Program-made: the position numbers and the translations under genes | Origin: Polaribacter litorisediminis | GTDB lineage: Bacteria; Bacteroidota; Bacteroidia; Flavobacteriales; Flavobacteriaceae | NCBI RefSeq assembly: GCF_019968605.1 | Contig: NZ_CP082966.1 | Location: forward strand, 248,001 to 312,000 | Direction of reading: 5' to 3' | Length of the DNA: 64,000 nt | The notes under the pieces: generated by a model | Databases searched by the model: none | What the model saw: the letters and a program-made list of their open reading frames with translations, nothing else | Told to the model about the DNA's origin: nothing | Shown here: in pieces, positions 1 to 8,508 of the stretch | Position numbering within the stretch: the stretch's first letter is position 1 | Layout of the letters: each line of letters begins with the position of its first letter

Positions 1-177
1 CTCTAACTTAGAAACAATGCTATTATGTTGCCTGCCACTTGCAGCACAAAAAATGATATTACGGTTTTGTAGCTCTTTAAAAAGATGAAAGAAACGATGA
101 CTAACTTCTCCTTTTGAGTTGAGTAAAGTACCATCCATATCAGAAACCACTAATTTTACTTTAGAAAAATCAATCAT
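1..177 (-). CDS. HAD-superfamily Cof-type phosphatase (partial, C-terminus off window)
   Basis: Only the N-terminal 59 codons are inside the window; the gene continues past the left edge. The visible translation starts MIDFSKVKLVVSDMDGTLLN, which carries HAD motif I (DMDGTLL, with the nucleophile Asp and the second Asp two residues on), and continues to CAASGRQ, typical of the Ser-containing motif of Cof/YidA-type sugar phosphatases. These cytoplasmic Mg-dependent enzymes dephosphorylate sugar phosphates or similar small molecules; the substrate cannot be predicted. The ATG at 177 lies two bases after the stop of the upstream LacI-type regulator gene, so the two are almost certainly co-transcribed. 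Family assignment is firm, specific function is not. Confidence 0.85.
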   Translation of the reverse strand, partial: MIDFSKVKLVVSDMDGTLLNSKGEVSHRFFHLFKELQNRNIIFCAASGRQHNSIVSKLE

Positions 178-179
178 AT

Positions 180-1193
180 TTACTTGGTAGAATCTCTTAT
201 TACTAAATCGGTGGTAATGACTTTGGTTAGGGTGTCTGTATTTTTATTTTCTAATTTATCAATTAAAATTTTAGCTGCAGATGCTCCCATCTGTTCTCCA
301 TGCTGACTAATGGTTGTCATTTTAGGACTAGAATGTCTCGCTAAAATTCCGTTAGAAAATGCAATGACAGATAAGTCTTGTGGAATTTTACGTCCTGTTT
401 TTATTCCTGCTTTCATAGAGGCAACTGCGGCAGATTCGCCTGTAGTAATAATACTATCAATCTTATTTTTTTCTAAAAAAGGAATTAAAATAGTCTCATA
501 TTGCTTGTAATCTCTGTCAAATATATTAACGACTAAATCATCATTATACGGTAAACCAACATTTTCTAATCCTTTCTTATATCCCATAAAACGCTGTTTT
601 CCGATATGAAAATCACTCATTGTAGAAACAAAAGCAATATTTTTATGACCACTTTTGTATAGAAACTCCACCGTATTTTCTACAGCATTCAAATCATCTG
701 TAATTATTTTATCACAATCTAAGGTTTGCGCAACCCGGTCGAACATCACAATGGGCGTTCCGTTTTTTATAGTGTCTTGAAGGTGCTTATAATCTTCTTT
801 CAGTTCTGTTTCTTTAGCTAAAGAAACAAGAAATCCGTCGATACTGCCGTTAGAAAGCATTTCAATAATTTCAACTTCCTTGTCAAAAGATTCATTAGAA
901 ATACAAGTAATTACTTTATATCCTCTTTCTAATGCTGTTTTTTCTATCCCTTTAAAAACTTGTGCAAAAAAATACTTTAACATAGTAGGAATTATAATCC
1001 CTATAGTTTTTGTACTTCTGTTTTTTAAGCTTAATGCATTAAAATTGGGTTTGTAGTTGTTTTCTTTGGCGTATTTTTGAATTTTATTCTTAGTTGTTTC
1101 ACTTATTTCGTAGCTATCATTTAAAGCTTTTGAAACCGTAGATATTGAAACATTAAACTCTTTAGCGATATCTTTTATAGTAAGTTTTTTCAT
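180..1193 (-). CDS. LacI-family transcriptional regulator
   Basis: A 337-residue protein of the usual LacI/GalR length. Residues 4-50 form the LacI helix-turn-helix and hinge (TIKDIAKEFNVSISTVSKAL), followed by a periplasmic-binding-protein-like sensor domain from about residue 60 (KTIGIIIPTM) to 330. In this family a sugar or sugar phosphate bound by the C-terminal domain changes affinity for a palindromic operator. The gene sits directly upstream of a HAD phosphatase, two bases apart, and 57 bases downstream of the glycosyltransferase operon with no visible terminator between, so it may be read both from that operon and from its own promoter. Its targets are not evident; no carbohydrate transporter lies beside it in the window. 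Confidence 0.93.
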   Translation of the reverse strand: MKKLTIKDIAKEFNVSISTVSKALNDSYEISETTKNKIQKYAKENNYKPNFNALSLKNRSTKTIGIIIPTMLKYFFAQVFKGIEKTALERGYKVITCISNESFDKEVEIIEMLSNGSIDGFLVSLAKETELKEDYKHLQDTIKNGTPIVMFDRVAQTLDCDKIITDDLNAVENTVEFLYKSGHKNIAFVSTMSDFHIGKQRFMGYKKGLENVGLPYNDDLVVNIFDRDYKQYETILIPFLEKNKIDSIITTGESAAVASMKAGIKTGRKIPQDLSVIAFSNGILARHSSPKMTTISQHGEQMGASAAKILIDKLENKNTDTLTKVITTDLVIRDSTK

Positions 1194-1250
1194 AGTTTAA
1201 AGTTATTGGGCAAGATATAAAAATATAACCACTCTGTTTTTAAGAAATTA

Positions 1251-2675
1251 TTAAATTATCCTATTTTGGTTCTTTGTATCCTTTATTTCATAAATTAAAT
1301 ACAAAAATACAACCAAATACTCAATAAAAACAAACCATAAGTTTTCTTGCCAAGGCGAATTTGCATACGCTTGATAACTTAAAATAATGACCAAGCTCCA
1401 GACAACAGGAAACCTATATTTTGTAAAAATAGATAGTATTAAGGGGGTTGCCAAATACCAAGGATGTAAGGTTGTGGTGGTAAAATAATAAAAACATAAT
1501 ACAAATAACATTGCTGTAAATAATTGTTTTAAAGGGGTGTTTTTTCTGAAAAAAGTTACCATAAGTAGGAAAATAATAGTCAGAATGGGGGTTATTTTTC
1601 CAATAATAGCAATTTCATTATATCCTCTAAATAAATAGCCGATTTCTCTAAAAAGATAATAGAAACTTGCATTAAACTCAAAAGTCTTAAACCATAAACC
1701 CACGGAATTACTATAGTTTGTAATTAATTCGGGTGAATAAAAAGGAAGGAATAGAAGAATATTTATGAGGAAAACAATTCCGTAAAAAGTAATTAGTTTG
1801 CTGATTCCTATATCGTTAAGAGTCCATTTTTCTTTCTTTATATTCGTCTTGTTTTTAGAAGAAAGAGAGGGCTTCACTTCTTTTAAAATAACCTTAGGCT
1901 TCACAAACCATTGAAAAAATAAAGGTAAAAATAACAGCGGAATTAATTTTACAGCAATAGAACAAGCAATAAGAATTGCAGCCAAAATCCATTTTTGTTG
2001 ATAAAGTTTGTACATACCAAAAATCAAAAAGAAAAGCATTACGGGTTCAAAATGTAAATTGCCAGTCATTTCTATGATGATGAACGGATTTAGTGCATAC
2101 CAAAAAACATTTTTTATAGGAATTTGTAATTTTACCAATAGTTTTTTGGCAAAAAATAAAATTCCGATTTCAGCGAGAATAATGATGATTCTTAAAACTA
2201 GAATAGCTCCAAAAATACTTTTACTAGACAAAATGGCTGCAATTAAAAAACAAAGTTGATTTAAGGGCGGATAATTTGTGTAATTGCTTCCATTTAAAGT
2301 GCCCATTCCCTCGTATAAAGTTGAAGCTTCTGCAATTGGATGCAATCCTTCTCGAATAAATGTTTGTGGTAAAGATATGTAGGGATTGAATCCTTCAAGA
2401 ATCATTCTGCCATCCCAAATAAATCGATAAAAATCTTGTGATAAATTTGGAGTAGCAAAGAGAAATATCAATCTAAAAATAACAGCAATGACAACGAGTG
2501 TTTTAAATGAAATTTGTTTGCTTTTTATGAGCAGATAAAAACATCCAAATAGCAAAACCCATAGTATCAGTAGTTTATTGAAGGCAGTTCTTTCTAAAAA
2601 ATAAGCAAATACAAAGTAAATAATTACACTAAAAAAGATAAGAAAAGCGTCTTTATATTTATAGTAAAAAGACAT
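1251..2675 (-). CDS. GT-C-type membrane glycosyltransferase (mannosyltransferase-like)
   Basis: A 474-residue polytopic membrane protein with about ten hydrophobic segments. After the second or third helix it has FYRFIWDGRMILEGFNPYI, the acidic, arginine-rich loop typical of GT-C enzymes of the GT87/DUF2029 or PIG-M-like mannosyltransferase groups, which use polyprenyl-phosphate sugars on the outer face of the inner membrane. Its ATG overlaps the stop of the upstream cellulose-synthase-like gene (TAATG), and that gene in turn overlaps a DPM1-like GT2. A cytoplasmic polyprenyl-phosphate sugar synthase, a membrane GT2 and a GT-C enzyme together suggest a lipid-linked or surface glycan pathway. 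Donor and acceptor are unknown; the GT-C call rests on topology and the one loop motif. Confidence 0.75.
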   Translation of the reverse strand: MSFYYKYKDAFLIFFSVIIYFVFAYFLERTAFNKLLILWVLLFGCFYLLIKSKQISFKTLVVIAVIFRLIFLFATPNLSQDFYRFIWDGRMILEGFNPYISLPQTFIREGLHPIAEASTLYEGMGTLNGSNYTNYPPLNQLCFLIAAILSSKSIFGAILVLRIIIILAEIGILFFAKKLLVKLQIPIKNVFWYALNPFIIIEMTGNLHFEPVMLFFLIFGMYKLYQQKWILAAILIACSIAVKLIPLLFLPLFFQWFVKPKVILKEVKPSLSSKNKTNIKKEKWTLNDIGISKLITFYGIVFLINILLFLPFYSPELITNYSNSVGLWFKTFEFNASFYYLFREIGYLFRGYNEIAIIGKITPILTIIFLLMVTFFRKNTPLKQLFTAMLFVLCFYYFTTTTLHPWYLATPLILSIFTKYRFPVVWSLVIILSYQAYANSPWQENLWFVFIEYLVVFLYLIYEIKDTKNQNRII

Positions 2676-4165
2676 TATGCTTTAGAAAAAATAGATTTAA
2701 AAAATACATAAGAAAATCCTGCGAAAAGCATAAAATGAAAAGGAAATAAACCAAAATCTCCTCCTTGATCTCCAACAATAAAAGCGCTGTACATTCCGAA
2801 AATAAAATAAATGGCAAGCAATCCTTCTAAAATTACATGAGCAGAAGGTTTCTGTTTAATGTATTTGTTCTTTTTCCAGCCGTCTTTTAAAGTGGTAATA
2901 TTAAATTTAGGCGTCCGAATAAATTCACTTTTTTTACCTAAATGACCTTCTAAAACGGCAATAGTATTGTGTAAAGAAAAGCCCATCGCTACTGAGAAAA
3001 AAGTAAAGAATGCGCCAATATATTTAATGAATTTTACAAAGCCACTTCCATAAATATTTTTATACATATACCAGTAACAAATAAAAAATATAAGAGAGCT
3101 GGCAACGAAAAAGCTCATCACATAAAAGTAGTTTTTTAAATGGGCATATTCATTTTTAATATATAACATAGGAACACTTAAAACAGCCACCACAAAAATG
3201 CAGATAAACATAGAGCTATTTAATAAGTGCAAGATTCCATGAATTTTTGTCTTCAAAGAAATGTTTTTACTGGTAATAATGCGTTTAAGCATTTTTTGAA
3301 AGTTCTCTGCACCTCCTTTATTCCATCTAAACTGTTGCGATCTTGCCGCGCTAATTACTACGGGCAATTCTGCTGGGGTTTCTACCTTTTCTAGATATTT
3401 AAATTTCCAGTTTTTAAGTTGTGCTCTATAACTTAAATCGATGTCTTCAGTCAGTGTATCACCTTCCCAATTACCGGCATCATAAATACATGTTTTACGC
3501 CAAATTCCGGCTGTACCATTAAAATTAATAAAATGACCTTTGCTATTTCTACCTACTTGTTCTAAAGTAAAATGAGCATCGAGCATAAAAGCTTGAATTC
3601 TAGTAAGCGCAGAATAATTTCTATTGATGTGCCCCCATCTTGTTTGCACAACACCGATTTCTGAATCTTTAAAATAAGGAACAGTTTGAAGCAACCAGTC
3701 TGTTTTTGGTAAAAAATCAGCATCAAAAATGGCAATAAATTCTCCTTTAGCCGTTTTAAGACCTTCTTTTAACGCACCCGCTTTAAATCCATTTCTATTA
3801 GATCTTCTAATATGTTGAATATCAATTCCTGTTTTTTGAATTTTTTTGATGAGCTTTGCAGTCATTTGCACAGATTCATCCGTAGAGTCATCTAATACTT
3901 GAATCTCTAATTTTTTTAAAGGATATTTTAATTTTACAATATTTTTAAGCAAACGCTCCATTACATATAGCTCGTTATAAACGGGCAATTGTATGGTGAC
4001 AAAAGGAATTTCATCAGGGTTTTTAAAATTGAATTTTGGCGAGAGATCTTCTTTATTTCTGTATGTTATATAGTTTATAAGTAGATTTAGCTGTGCCAAT
4101 GCATAGATAAAAATTAGCACCAGACAGCATGTATAAATGATGATAACTAAATATTCTAAAACCAT
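2675..4165 (-). CDS. Cellulose-synthase-like family 2 glycosyltransferase
   Basis: A 496-residue processive-type GT2. One N-terminal membrane segment (about residues 5-30) precedes a cytoplasmic GT-A domain with all expected motifs: LDDSTDES near 91-98, DAD at 148-150, TED at 239-241 and QQFRW at 277-281. The last motif is characteristic of cellulose/hyaluronan synthase-like enzymes. At least four further membrane helices follow (about 310-495). There is no PilZ domain, so direct c-di-GMP control as in BcsA is not expected. Start and stop both overlap neighbouring glycosyltransferase genes by the sequence TAATG, indicating translational coupling within a three-gene operon. It probably polymerises or extends a glycan across the inner membrane; the sugar is unknown. 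Confidence 0.88.
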   Translation of the reverse strand: MVLEYLVIIIYTCCLVLIFIYALAQLNLLINYITYRNKEDLSPKFNFKNPDEIPFVTIQLPVYNELYVMERLLKNIVKLKYPLKKLEIQVLDDSTDESVQMTAKLIKKIQKTGIDIQHIRRSNRNGFKAGALKEGLKTAKGEFIAIFDADFLPKTDWLLQTVPYFKDSEIGVVQTRWGHINRNYSALTRIQAFMLDAHFTLEQVGRNSKGHFINFNGTAGIWRKTCIYDAGNWEGDTLTEDIDLSYRAQLKNWKFKYLEKVETPAELPVVISAARSQQFRWNKGGAENFQKMLKRIITSKNISLKTKIHGILHLLNSSMFICIFVVAVLSVPMLYIKNEYAHLKNYFYVMSFFVASSLIFFICYWYMYKNIYGSGFVKFIKYIGAFFTFFSVAMGFSLHNTIAVLEGHLGKKSEFIRTPKFNITTLKDGWKKNKYIKQKPSAHVILEGLLAIYFIFGMYSAFIVGDQGGDFGLFPFHFMLFAGFSYVFFKSIFSKA

Positions 4166-4857
4166 TATTTAAAACTGTATTTAAAAATCCAACCAAGAAT
4201 TTTTATACCTGCAAAGATAGAACCTTTTACTGTGCCTGAAACTTTAGAGACGCCAATTCTGTTTCTATATTTAACAGGAATCTCTACATAACTCATTTTC
4301 TGTTTTAAAACTTTTAATTGCATTTCTACTGTCCAACCGTAGGTTTTATCTTGCATTTTTAATGCTAATAATTCATTATATTTAATAGCTCTAAAAGGGC
4401 CTAAATCAGAAAATTTTGCATTAAAAAATAACTTCATTAATTTGGTCGCTAGCCAATTACCAAAAACTTGTTGAGGAGTCATTGAGCCGTTTTCGCGCAA
4501 TTCTTTTACACGAGCTCCAACTACAAAATTGATGTTATCCTGTAAAATAGGGGCAATAATTTCTGTTAATTGTTCTGGATAATCAGAATAATCTCCATCT
4601 AAAAAAACAATAATAGAAGGTTTCGTTTTTTGTTTTGAAATATAATCCATCCCTTTAAGACAAGCATAACCATAGCCTTTTTTATTTTCGGATAATACTG
4701 TTGCACCCGCATTTTTAGCATTTATTTCAGTTGCATCCGTAGAATTATTACTAATGACAATAATTTCATCAACAATTTCAGGAATGTCTTTAATGACGTT
4801 TTCAATAGAATCTTGCTCGTTATAAGCAGGAATAATTACTTTAATAATAGGTTTCAT
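4165..4857 (-). CDS. Family 2 glycosyltransferase, polyprenyl-phosphate sugar synthase-like
   Basis: A 230-residue GT2 with a single GT-A domain and no obvious membrane helix. It begins with the nucleotide-sugar binding segment IPAYNEQDSIENVI and has the metal-binding DGD at 87-89 (VFLDGDYSDYP). Length and motifs resemble dolichyl/undecaprenyl-phosphate mannose or glucose synthases (DPM1-like) that charge a polyprenyl phosphate at the cytoplasmic face. It is the first gene of the three-gene glycosyltransferase operon; its stop overlaps the next ATG. It could supply the lipid-linked donor for the GT-C enzyme encoded two genes downstream. Substrate is inferred only from this context. Confidence 0.85.
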   Translation of the reverse strand: MKPIIKVIIPAYNEQDSIENVIKDIPEIVDEIIVISNNSTDATEINAKNAGATVLSENKKGYGYACLKGMDYISKQKTKPSIIVFLDGDYSDYPEQLTEIIAPILQDNINFVVGARVKELRENGSMTPQQVFGNWLATKLMKLFFNAKFSDLGPFRAIKYNELLALKMQDKTYGWTVEMQLKVLKQKMSYVEIPVKYRNRIGVSKVSGTVKGSIFAGIKILGWIFKYSFK

Positions 4858-5208
4858 TCTCTTAAATCGTTTAGATGATTCTCTTTTTTAAAGAAGAAAA
4901 ATCCGTCCACTCTTTTATTTTTTAATATTTTAAAATTTATGTAGCATATTTCTGGCGCAAAAGTACCAATATTTAGTGGCTAAATGATGCTTAAAATGTT
5001 CTTCTTTTGTTGATACTTCCTTTTTATAGTAGCATTTTAGTGATCAAATTTACGGTCATTAAAAAATCATATTTCTTTTTTTGATGCCAAGGAGATTAGT
5101 GTTTTTTTAATATTTTAATACAATATATCATGGGATTCACAGAGATTTATAGAAAATATTTTAAAGAGAAAAAACCATTTCCTTTAGACTAGCTTTCGGA
5201 AGGTTTTT
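4858..5208. other. Intergenic region upstream of the glycosyltransferase operon
   Basis: About 350 bases without a credible ORF on either strand. The right end holds the terminator of the 4Fe-4S gene. A CAAAAGTA at 4958-4965 reads TACTTTTG on the minus strand and fits the flavobacterial -7 box TAnnTTTG, about 100 bases before the glycosyltransferase start, but no matching -33 TTTG is seen at the right spacing. Nothing else recognisable. Confidence 0.4.
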
Positions 5209-5210
5209 TT
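5169..5210 (-). terminator. Intrinsic terminator after the 4Fe-4S protein gene
   Basis: Inverted arms AAAAAACCATTTCC (5169-5182) and GGAAGGTTTTTT (5198-5209) pair with a small bulge around an 15-base loop. The A/T tracts on the two sides make it potentially bidirectional. It lies at the stop codon of the minus-strand 4Fe-4S gene and separates that unit from the glycosyltransferase operon. Confidence 0.7.
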
Positions 5211-6831
5211 ATTTTTTATTTACCAGTCCCATTAAATCAACATCATTTCCTAATAAAATTTCTGTCGGATTTATTCTTCCATTTTCTGGGCCGTTTTCTA
5301 GCTTTAGAACGCCTCTTGGGCAAACGGCAGAACATATTCCGCAACCTACACAGCTAGAGCGTATAATATTTTCACCTTTTTGGGCATAGGCTCTTACATC
5401 AATTCCTTGTTCACAATACGTAGAGCAATTTCCACAAGAAATGCATTGTCCGCCATTGGTAGTAATTCTAAATCTTGATTTAAAACGTTGCACAAAACCT
5501 AAATAAGCCGCCAATGGACAACCAAAGCGACACCAAACCCGATTTCCAAAAATAGGATAAAATCCAGTGCCAATAACCCCTGCAAAAATAGATCCTATTA
5601 AAAAGCCATAGATGTCTTGAATTGTTTGTGTTTTGATTCCGATAACCTGATTTGATCCGGAGTAGAACGTATATAATGCAAAACCTGTCATCACCAAAAC
5701 AAAAATTAAAACGGAATGAATTACTATGCGTTCTACGCGCCAAGAAAGTAATGTTTTACTTGATAATTGTCGGTACGGATCTCCTAATGTTTCTGCCAAA
5801 CCGCCGCAGCCGCAAACCCAAGAGCAATACCATCTTTTCCCAAAGAAATAGACCATAATAGGTACCACAACAATTGTTAAAACAACACCCCAAACTAAAA
5901 TAAATAAACCAAATGTACCACTAGCAAGTAACTCGTTTAAGTTCCATTTAAAGAAAAAATCATAGTCTAAAGGAAACGCATTTTTAAAGTCGTACCAAGG
6001 TTTATCAAAACGAACTAAAATTTCTGGAATTAAAAAAGCAAATACAATTTGAAAGAATAAAACAGAGGTTGTTCTTAGAATTTGGTATTTATTATGGCGG
6101 TATTTTATATACATTCTTACGGCCATAACAATCATAACTATGCAATATAAAAAACCATATAAAAACCATTGACTTGCAGGGTTTCCGCTAATAGATTTGC
6201 TAATAGGATCTACTAAATACACCCAGTTTACAATAAAATCTGGATAGAAATAAAGGAGTATATAAAAAGTAACTAAAAAGAAAAAAGCAAACCAACCTAT
6301 CCAACCACGATTTGTAGCAGGGTTTAAAAAGATTCCATCGTTTTTAATACCAGGTTTGCCTAATAAAACAACATCAGGAATAATGTAAAGTAATGCGCCA
6401 ATAATGCCCAAGCCAAAAGTTAAAAACCACATCAAAACTTGGTTGTTCGCTGTGAATCCTTTACCAGCTTTTTTTGCTAGCGCAAAACTAATGCTTCGTA
6501 TTTTATCCGGTATTTTGTATTGATATTGTGCTCCTTTTTGAGTCCAATTTTTTTCAGCATTATATTTTTCAATTAATGCATCATAATAATTGTTGGAGGT
6601 TTCGAAGGCTGTAATTACTTTATGAGAAAAAGCAAAAATATTTAAACCTTCTTGGTTTACAATTCCTTTAGAAAGTTCGTCTTTTATCACTTTGCTTTTA
6701 TACCCTTTTTCGGCAATAAAAGTATCTAATTCTTGCGGTGTTAAACTGAATGAGCCTGTAAAAATAGTTCCTATAAAAATTGTCAATCCTATAAGGAAGA
6801 CGATTAAACCAGTTTGTTTTATAAATTTCAC
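5209..6831 (-). CDS. Membrane-bound 4Fe-4S protein of the NapH/NosR type
   Basis: A 540-residue protein with an N-terminal hydrophobic anchor, an approximately 90-residue probably extracytoplasmic segment, then several membrane helices. Cysteine motifs CSWVCGCGG and CRFGCP resemble the CxxxCP pairs of NosR, NapH and CcoG. The C-terminus carries two classical ferredoxin clusters: Cys 463/466/469/473 (CISCGNCSTYC) and Cys 494/497/500/504 (CVGCGICSAVCP). Such proteins move electrons between the quinone pool or cytoplasmic donors and partners across the membrane. It lies 55 bases downstream of an FAD/NAD(P) oxidoreductase, so the pair probably forms one electron-transfer unit. No nitrate, nitrite or nitrous oxide reductase gene is nearby, so a denitrification role is not supported. 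Confidence 0.88.
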   Translation of the reverse strand: MKFIKQTGLIVFLIGLTIFIGTIFTGSFSLTPQELDTFIAEKGYKSKVIKDELSKGIVNQEGLNIFAFSHKVITAFETSNNYYDALIEKYNAEKNWTQKGAQYQYKIPDKIRSISFALAKKAGKGFTANNQVLMWFLTFGLGIIGALLYIIPDVVLLGKPGIKNDGIFLNPATNRGWIGWFAFFFLVTFYILLYFYPDFIVNWVYLVDPISKSISGNPASQWFLYGFLYCIVMIVMAVRMYIKYRHNKYQILRTTSVLFFQIVFAFLIPEILVRFDKPWYDFKNAFPLDYDFFFKWNLNELLASGTFGLFILVWGVVLTIVVVPIMVYFFGKRWYCSWVCGCGGLAETLGDPYRQLSSKTLLSWRVERIVIHSVLIFVLVMTGFALYTFYSGSNQVIGIKTQTIQDIYGFLIGSIFAGVIGTGFYPIFGNRVWCRFGCPLAAYLGFVQRFKSRFRITTNGGQCISCGNCSTYCEQGIDVRAYAQKGENIIRSSCVGCGICSAVCPRGVLKLENGPENGRINPTEILLGNDVDLMGLVNKK

Positions 6832-6886
6832 AATGATAATTTTATGTTATGAGTTTTAATTGAAAGATTTTGATGCTTGCTTAATT

Positions 6887-8236
6887 CTAGTTATTTGAGA
6901 AAATTCGTTTCCAACTTTTTTTCTTTAATTGAATATTTGTGTTTTTCTCTTCATTGAATTTCGCTACAATTTCAGCTTCATATAATTTATAAAATTCAGG
7001 ATCAAAATTAGCATCGGCTAAAAATTCTAAAACATAGGTAATAGGTTTATTTTCTGTGAGCCATTTATCAAAAATTTCGTGGCGCATTCTAATTCCAAAG
7101 GTATTAATCCCTAAAAATTGATTCGTATTTTTATCATATGAAATGGTGATGCACATATTTTCTTTTGCATGTTGCCACTGAAAGTATTCTTCATTTTCTT
7201 GCTTGTTTCGTTCACTAAAAACCCAGCCATAAGTTTGATACTCAATGTCTAAAAATTTTGCAGAATTAAACCAATGTCCTGGTTTGTATGCTCTTTTATT
7301 TCCACAAATTGTTTGTGCTAGGGTTTCTCCCATCATGCGGCCTGTATACCAAACAGCTTCAATATTTCTGCGTTGCCCAATAGCTGTATGCTGTTCGGCA
7401 CAATCTCCAATAGCAAAAACATCAGGAATGTTGGTTTCTAGGTAACGGTTGACTAAAACTCCTCTATTAGTTTCTATTTTTGAGTTTTTTATAAAATCAA
7501 TATTCGGTGTAACTCCTGCAGTTAATCCGACTACATTACAAAAGATTTCTTCTCCTGTTTCTTCAATAATAACCGATTTTACGTGGCCATTTTCATCCGC
7601 TTTAATTTCTTTTAAATTGGTGCTCAATCGCAAATCTATATGATGATCTTGAATGTGTTTATTGATCATTTTTGATTCTTGTGCAGGTAAAACACCATTC
7701 CAAAAACTAGCTTCACGAACTAAAAATGTAACCGGAATATCTCTGCTTCTTAGCATTTCTGCGAGCTCAATTCCTATCAATCCGCCACCAACAATTACGG
7801 CTCTTTTACACACTTCTTTATTAGGAGCGTGTTTTTCTAAATTTTCTAAATCTTGTTTATGATACATCCCCATAACTCCTTCTAAATCTTGTCCGGGCCA
7901 CCCGAATTTATTGGGTTTAGAACCTGTTGCAAGAATTAGTTTATCATAAGAAAGTGCCGAAGAATCCTTGAATTCTAATATTTTTTTATCCGTGTTTATT
8001 GCTGTTACAAAACCTTCTTTTAAATCGATGTTATTTTTATTCCAGAACCAATTTTCATAAGGTTGTGTGTGTTCAAACTTCATATGTCCCATATAGACGT
8101 ACATAAGTGCCGTTCTAGAAAAAAAATATGTTGTTTCTGCAGAAACTAGTGTGATTTTATGATCAGAATTTTTCCTGATATGCCTTGCGGCGGTAACACC
8201 AGAAATTCCGTTTCCAATAATAACAATATGTTCCAT
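6887..8236 (-). CDS. FAD-dependent NAD(P)H oxidoreductase (pyridine nucleotide-disulfide family)
   Basis: A 449-residue flavoprotein. The N-terminal FAD dinucleotide fold is IVIIGNGISGVTAARH (GxGxxG at 8-13), the NAD(P)-binding fold is AVIVGGGLIGIELAE (150-155), and the second FAD motif VFAIGDCAEQ lies near 273-282. The arrangement matches NADH:rubredoxin/ferredoxin reductases and the N-terminal half of NirB-type nitrite reductases, and it lacks a redox-active CxxxxC disulfide in the first domain. The C-terminal 100 residues have no recognised motif. It is the first gene of a two-gene operon with the membrane 4Fe-4S protein and probably feeds NAD(P)H electrons to it. The physiological acceptor is unknown. 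Confidence 0.9.
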   Translation of the reverse strand: MEHIVIIGNGISGVTAARHIRKNSDHKITLVSAETTYFFSRTALMYVYMGHMKFEHTQPYENWFWNKNNIDLKEGFVTAINTDKKILEFKDSSALSYDKLILATGSKPNKFGWPGQDLEGVMGMYHKQDLENLEKHAPNKEVCKRAVIVGGGLIGIELAEMLRSRDIPVTFLVREASFWNGVLPAQESKMINKHIQDHHIDLRLSTNLKEIKADENGHVKSVIIEETGEEIFCNVVGLTAGVTPNIDFIKNSKIETNRGVLVNRYLETNIPDVFAIGDCAEQHTAIGQRRNIEAVWYTGRMMGETLAQTICGNKRAYKPGHWFNSAKFLDIEYQTYGWVFSERNKQENEEYFQWQHAKENMCITISYDKNTNQFLGINTFGIRMRHEIFDKWLTENKPITYVLEFLADANFDPEFYKLYEAEIVAKFNEEKNTNIQLKKKSWKRIFSNN

Positions 8237-8270
8237 AGTTAGTTGATTGATTATTGCCTTTAAGTCGATG

Positions 8271-8288
8271 TTAAAGGTAAGACCTTAA
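8271..8288. promoter_or_regulatory. Imperfect palindrome upstream of the redox operon, possible operator
   Basis: TTAAAGGTAAGACCTTAA is an imperfect dyad (arms TTAA-GGT and ACC-TTAA) 35-52 bases upstream of the oxidoreductase ATG. Placement fits a repressor or activator site for the redox operon, but a single short AT-rich palindrome can occur by chance and no cognate regulator lies next to it. Confidence 0.3.
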
Positions 8289-8396
8289 GTTTTAACTGTA
8301 ATTTAGAATAGATTTAAATAAAAATTAAACTAAGTTAAGCTCTTTTTAATATAGTTTTACTGCCAATTTAACCTTATCATGTTGCAATAAATCGTT

Positions 8397-8404
8397 TATT
8401 TTTG
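8397..8404 (+). promoter_or_regulatory. Candidate -7 box upstream of the GH113-like gene
   Basis: TATTTTTG matches the Bacteroidetes -7 consensus TAnnTTTG, about 105 bases before the glycoside hydrolase ATG. No TTTG is seen at the standard -33 spacing. The box is part of a longer sequence that recurs near 10729 (see findings). Confidence 0.4.
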
Positions 8405-8508
8405 CTTATGTTCTAATTTTAAGAATTCAATTTATGCACAATGCGCTATAAATTTAAATGGTAATACGAGTTTTATTTTGATGAAAATCACTATTTTTAA
8501 AAATATTT

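Noticed and set aside
5480..5743. 87-codon minus-strand ORF within the 4Fe-4S protein gene
   Set aside because: Alternate frame of a well-supported gene; composition (RRTHSNSFRFNFCF) is not protein-like.
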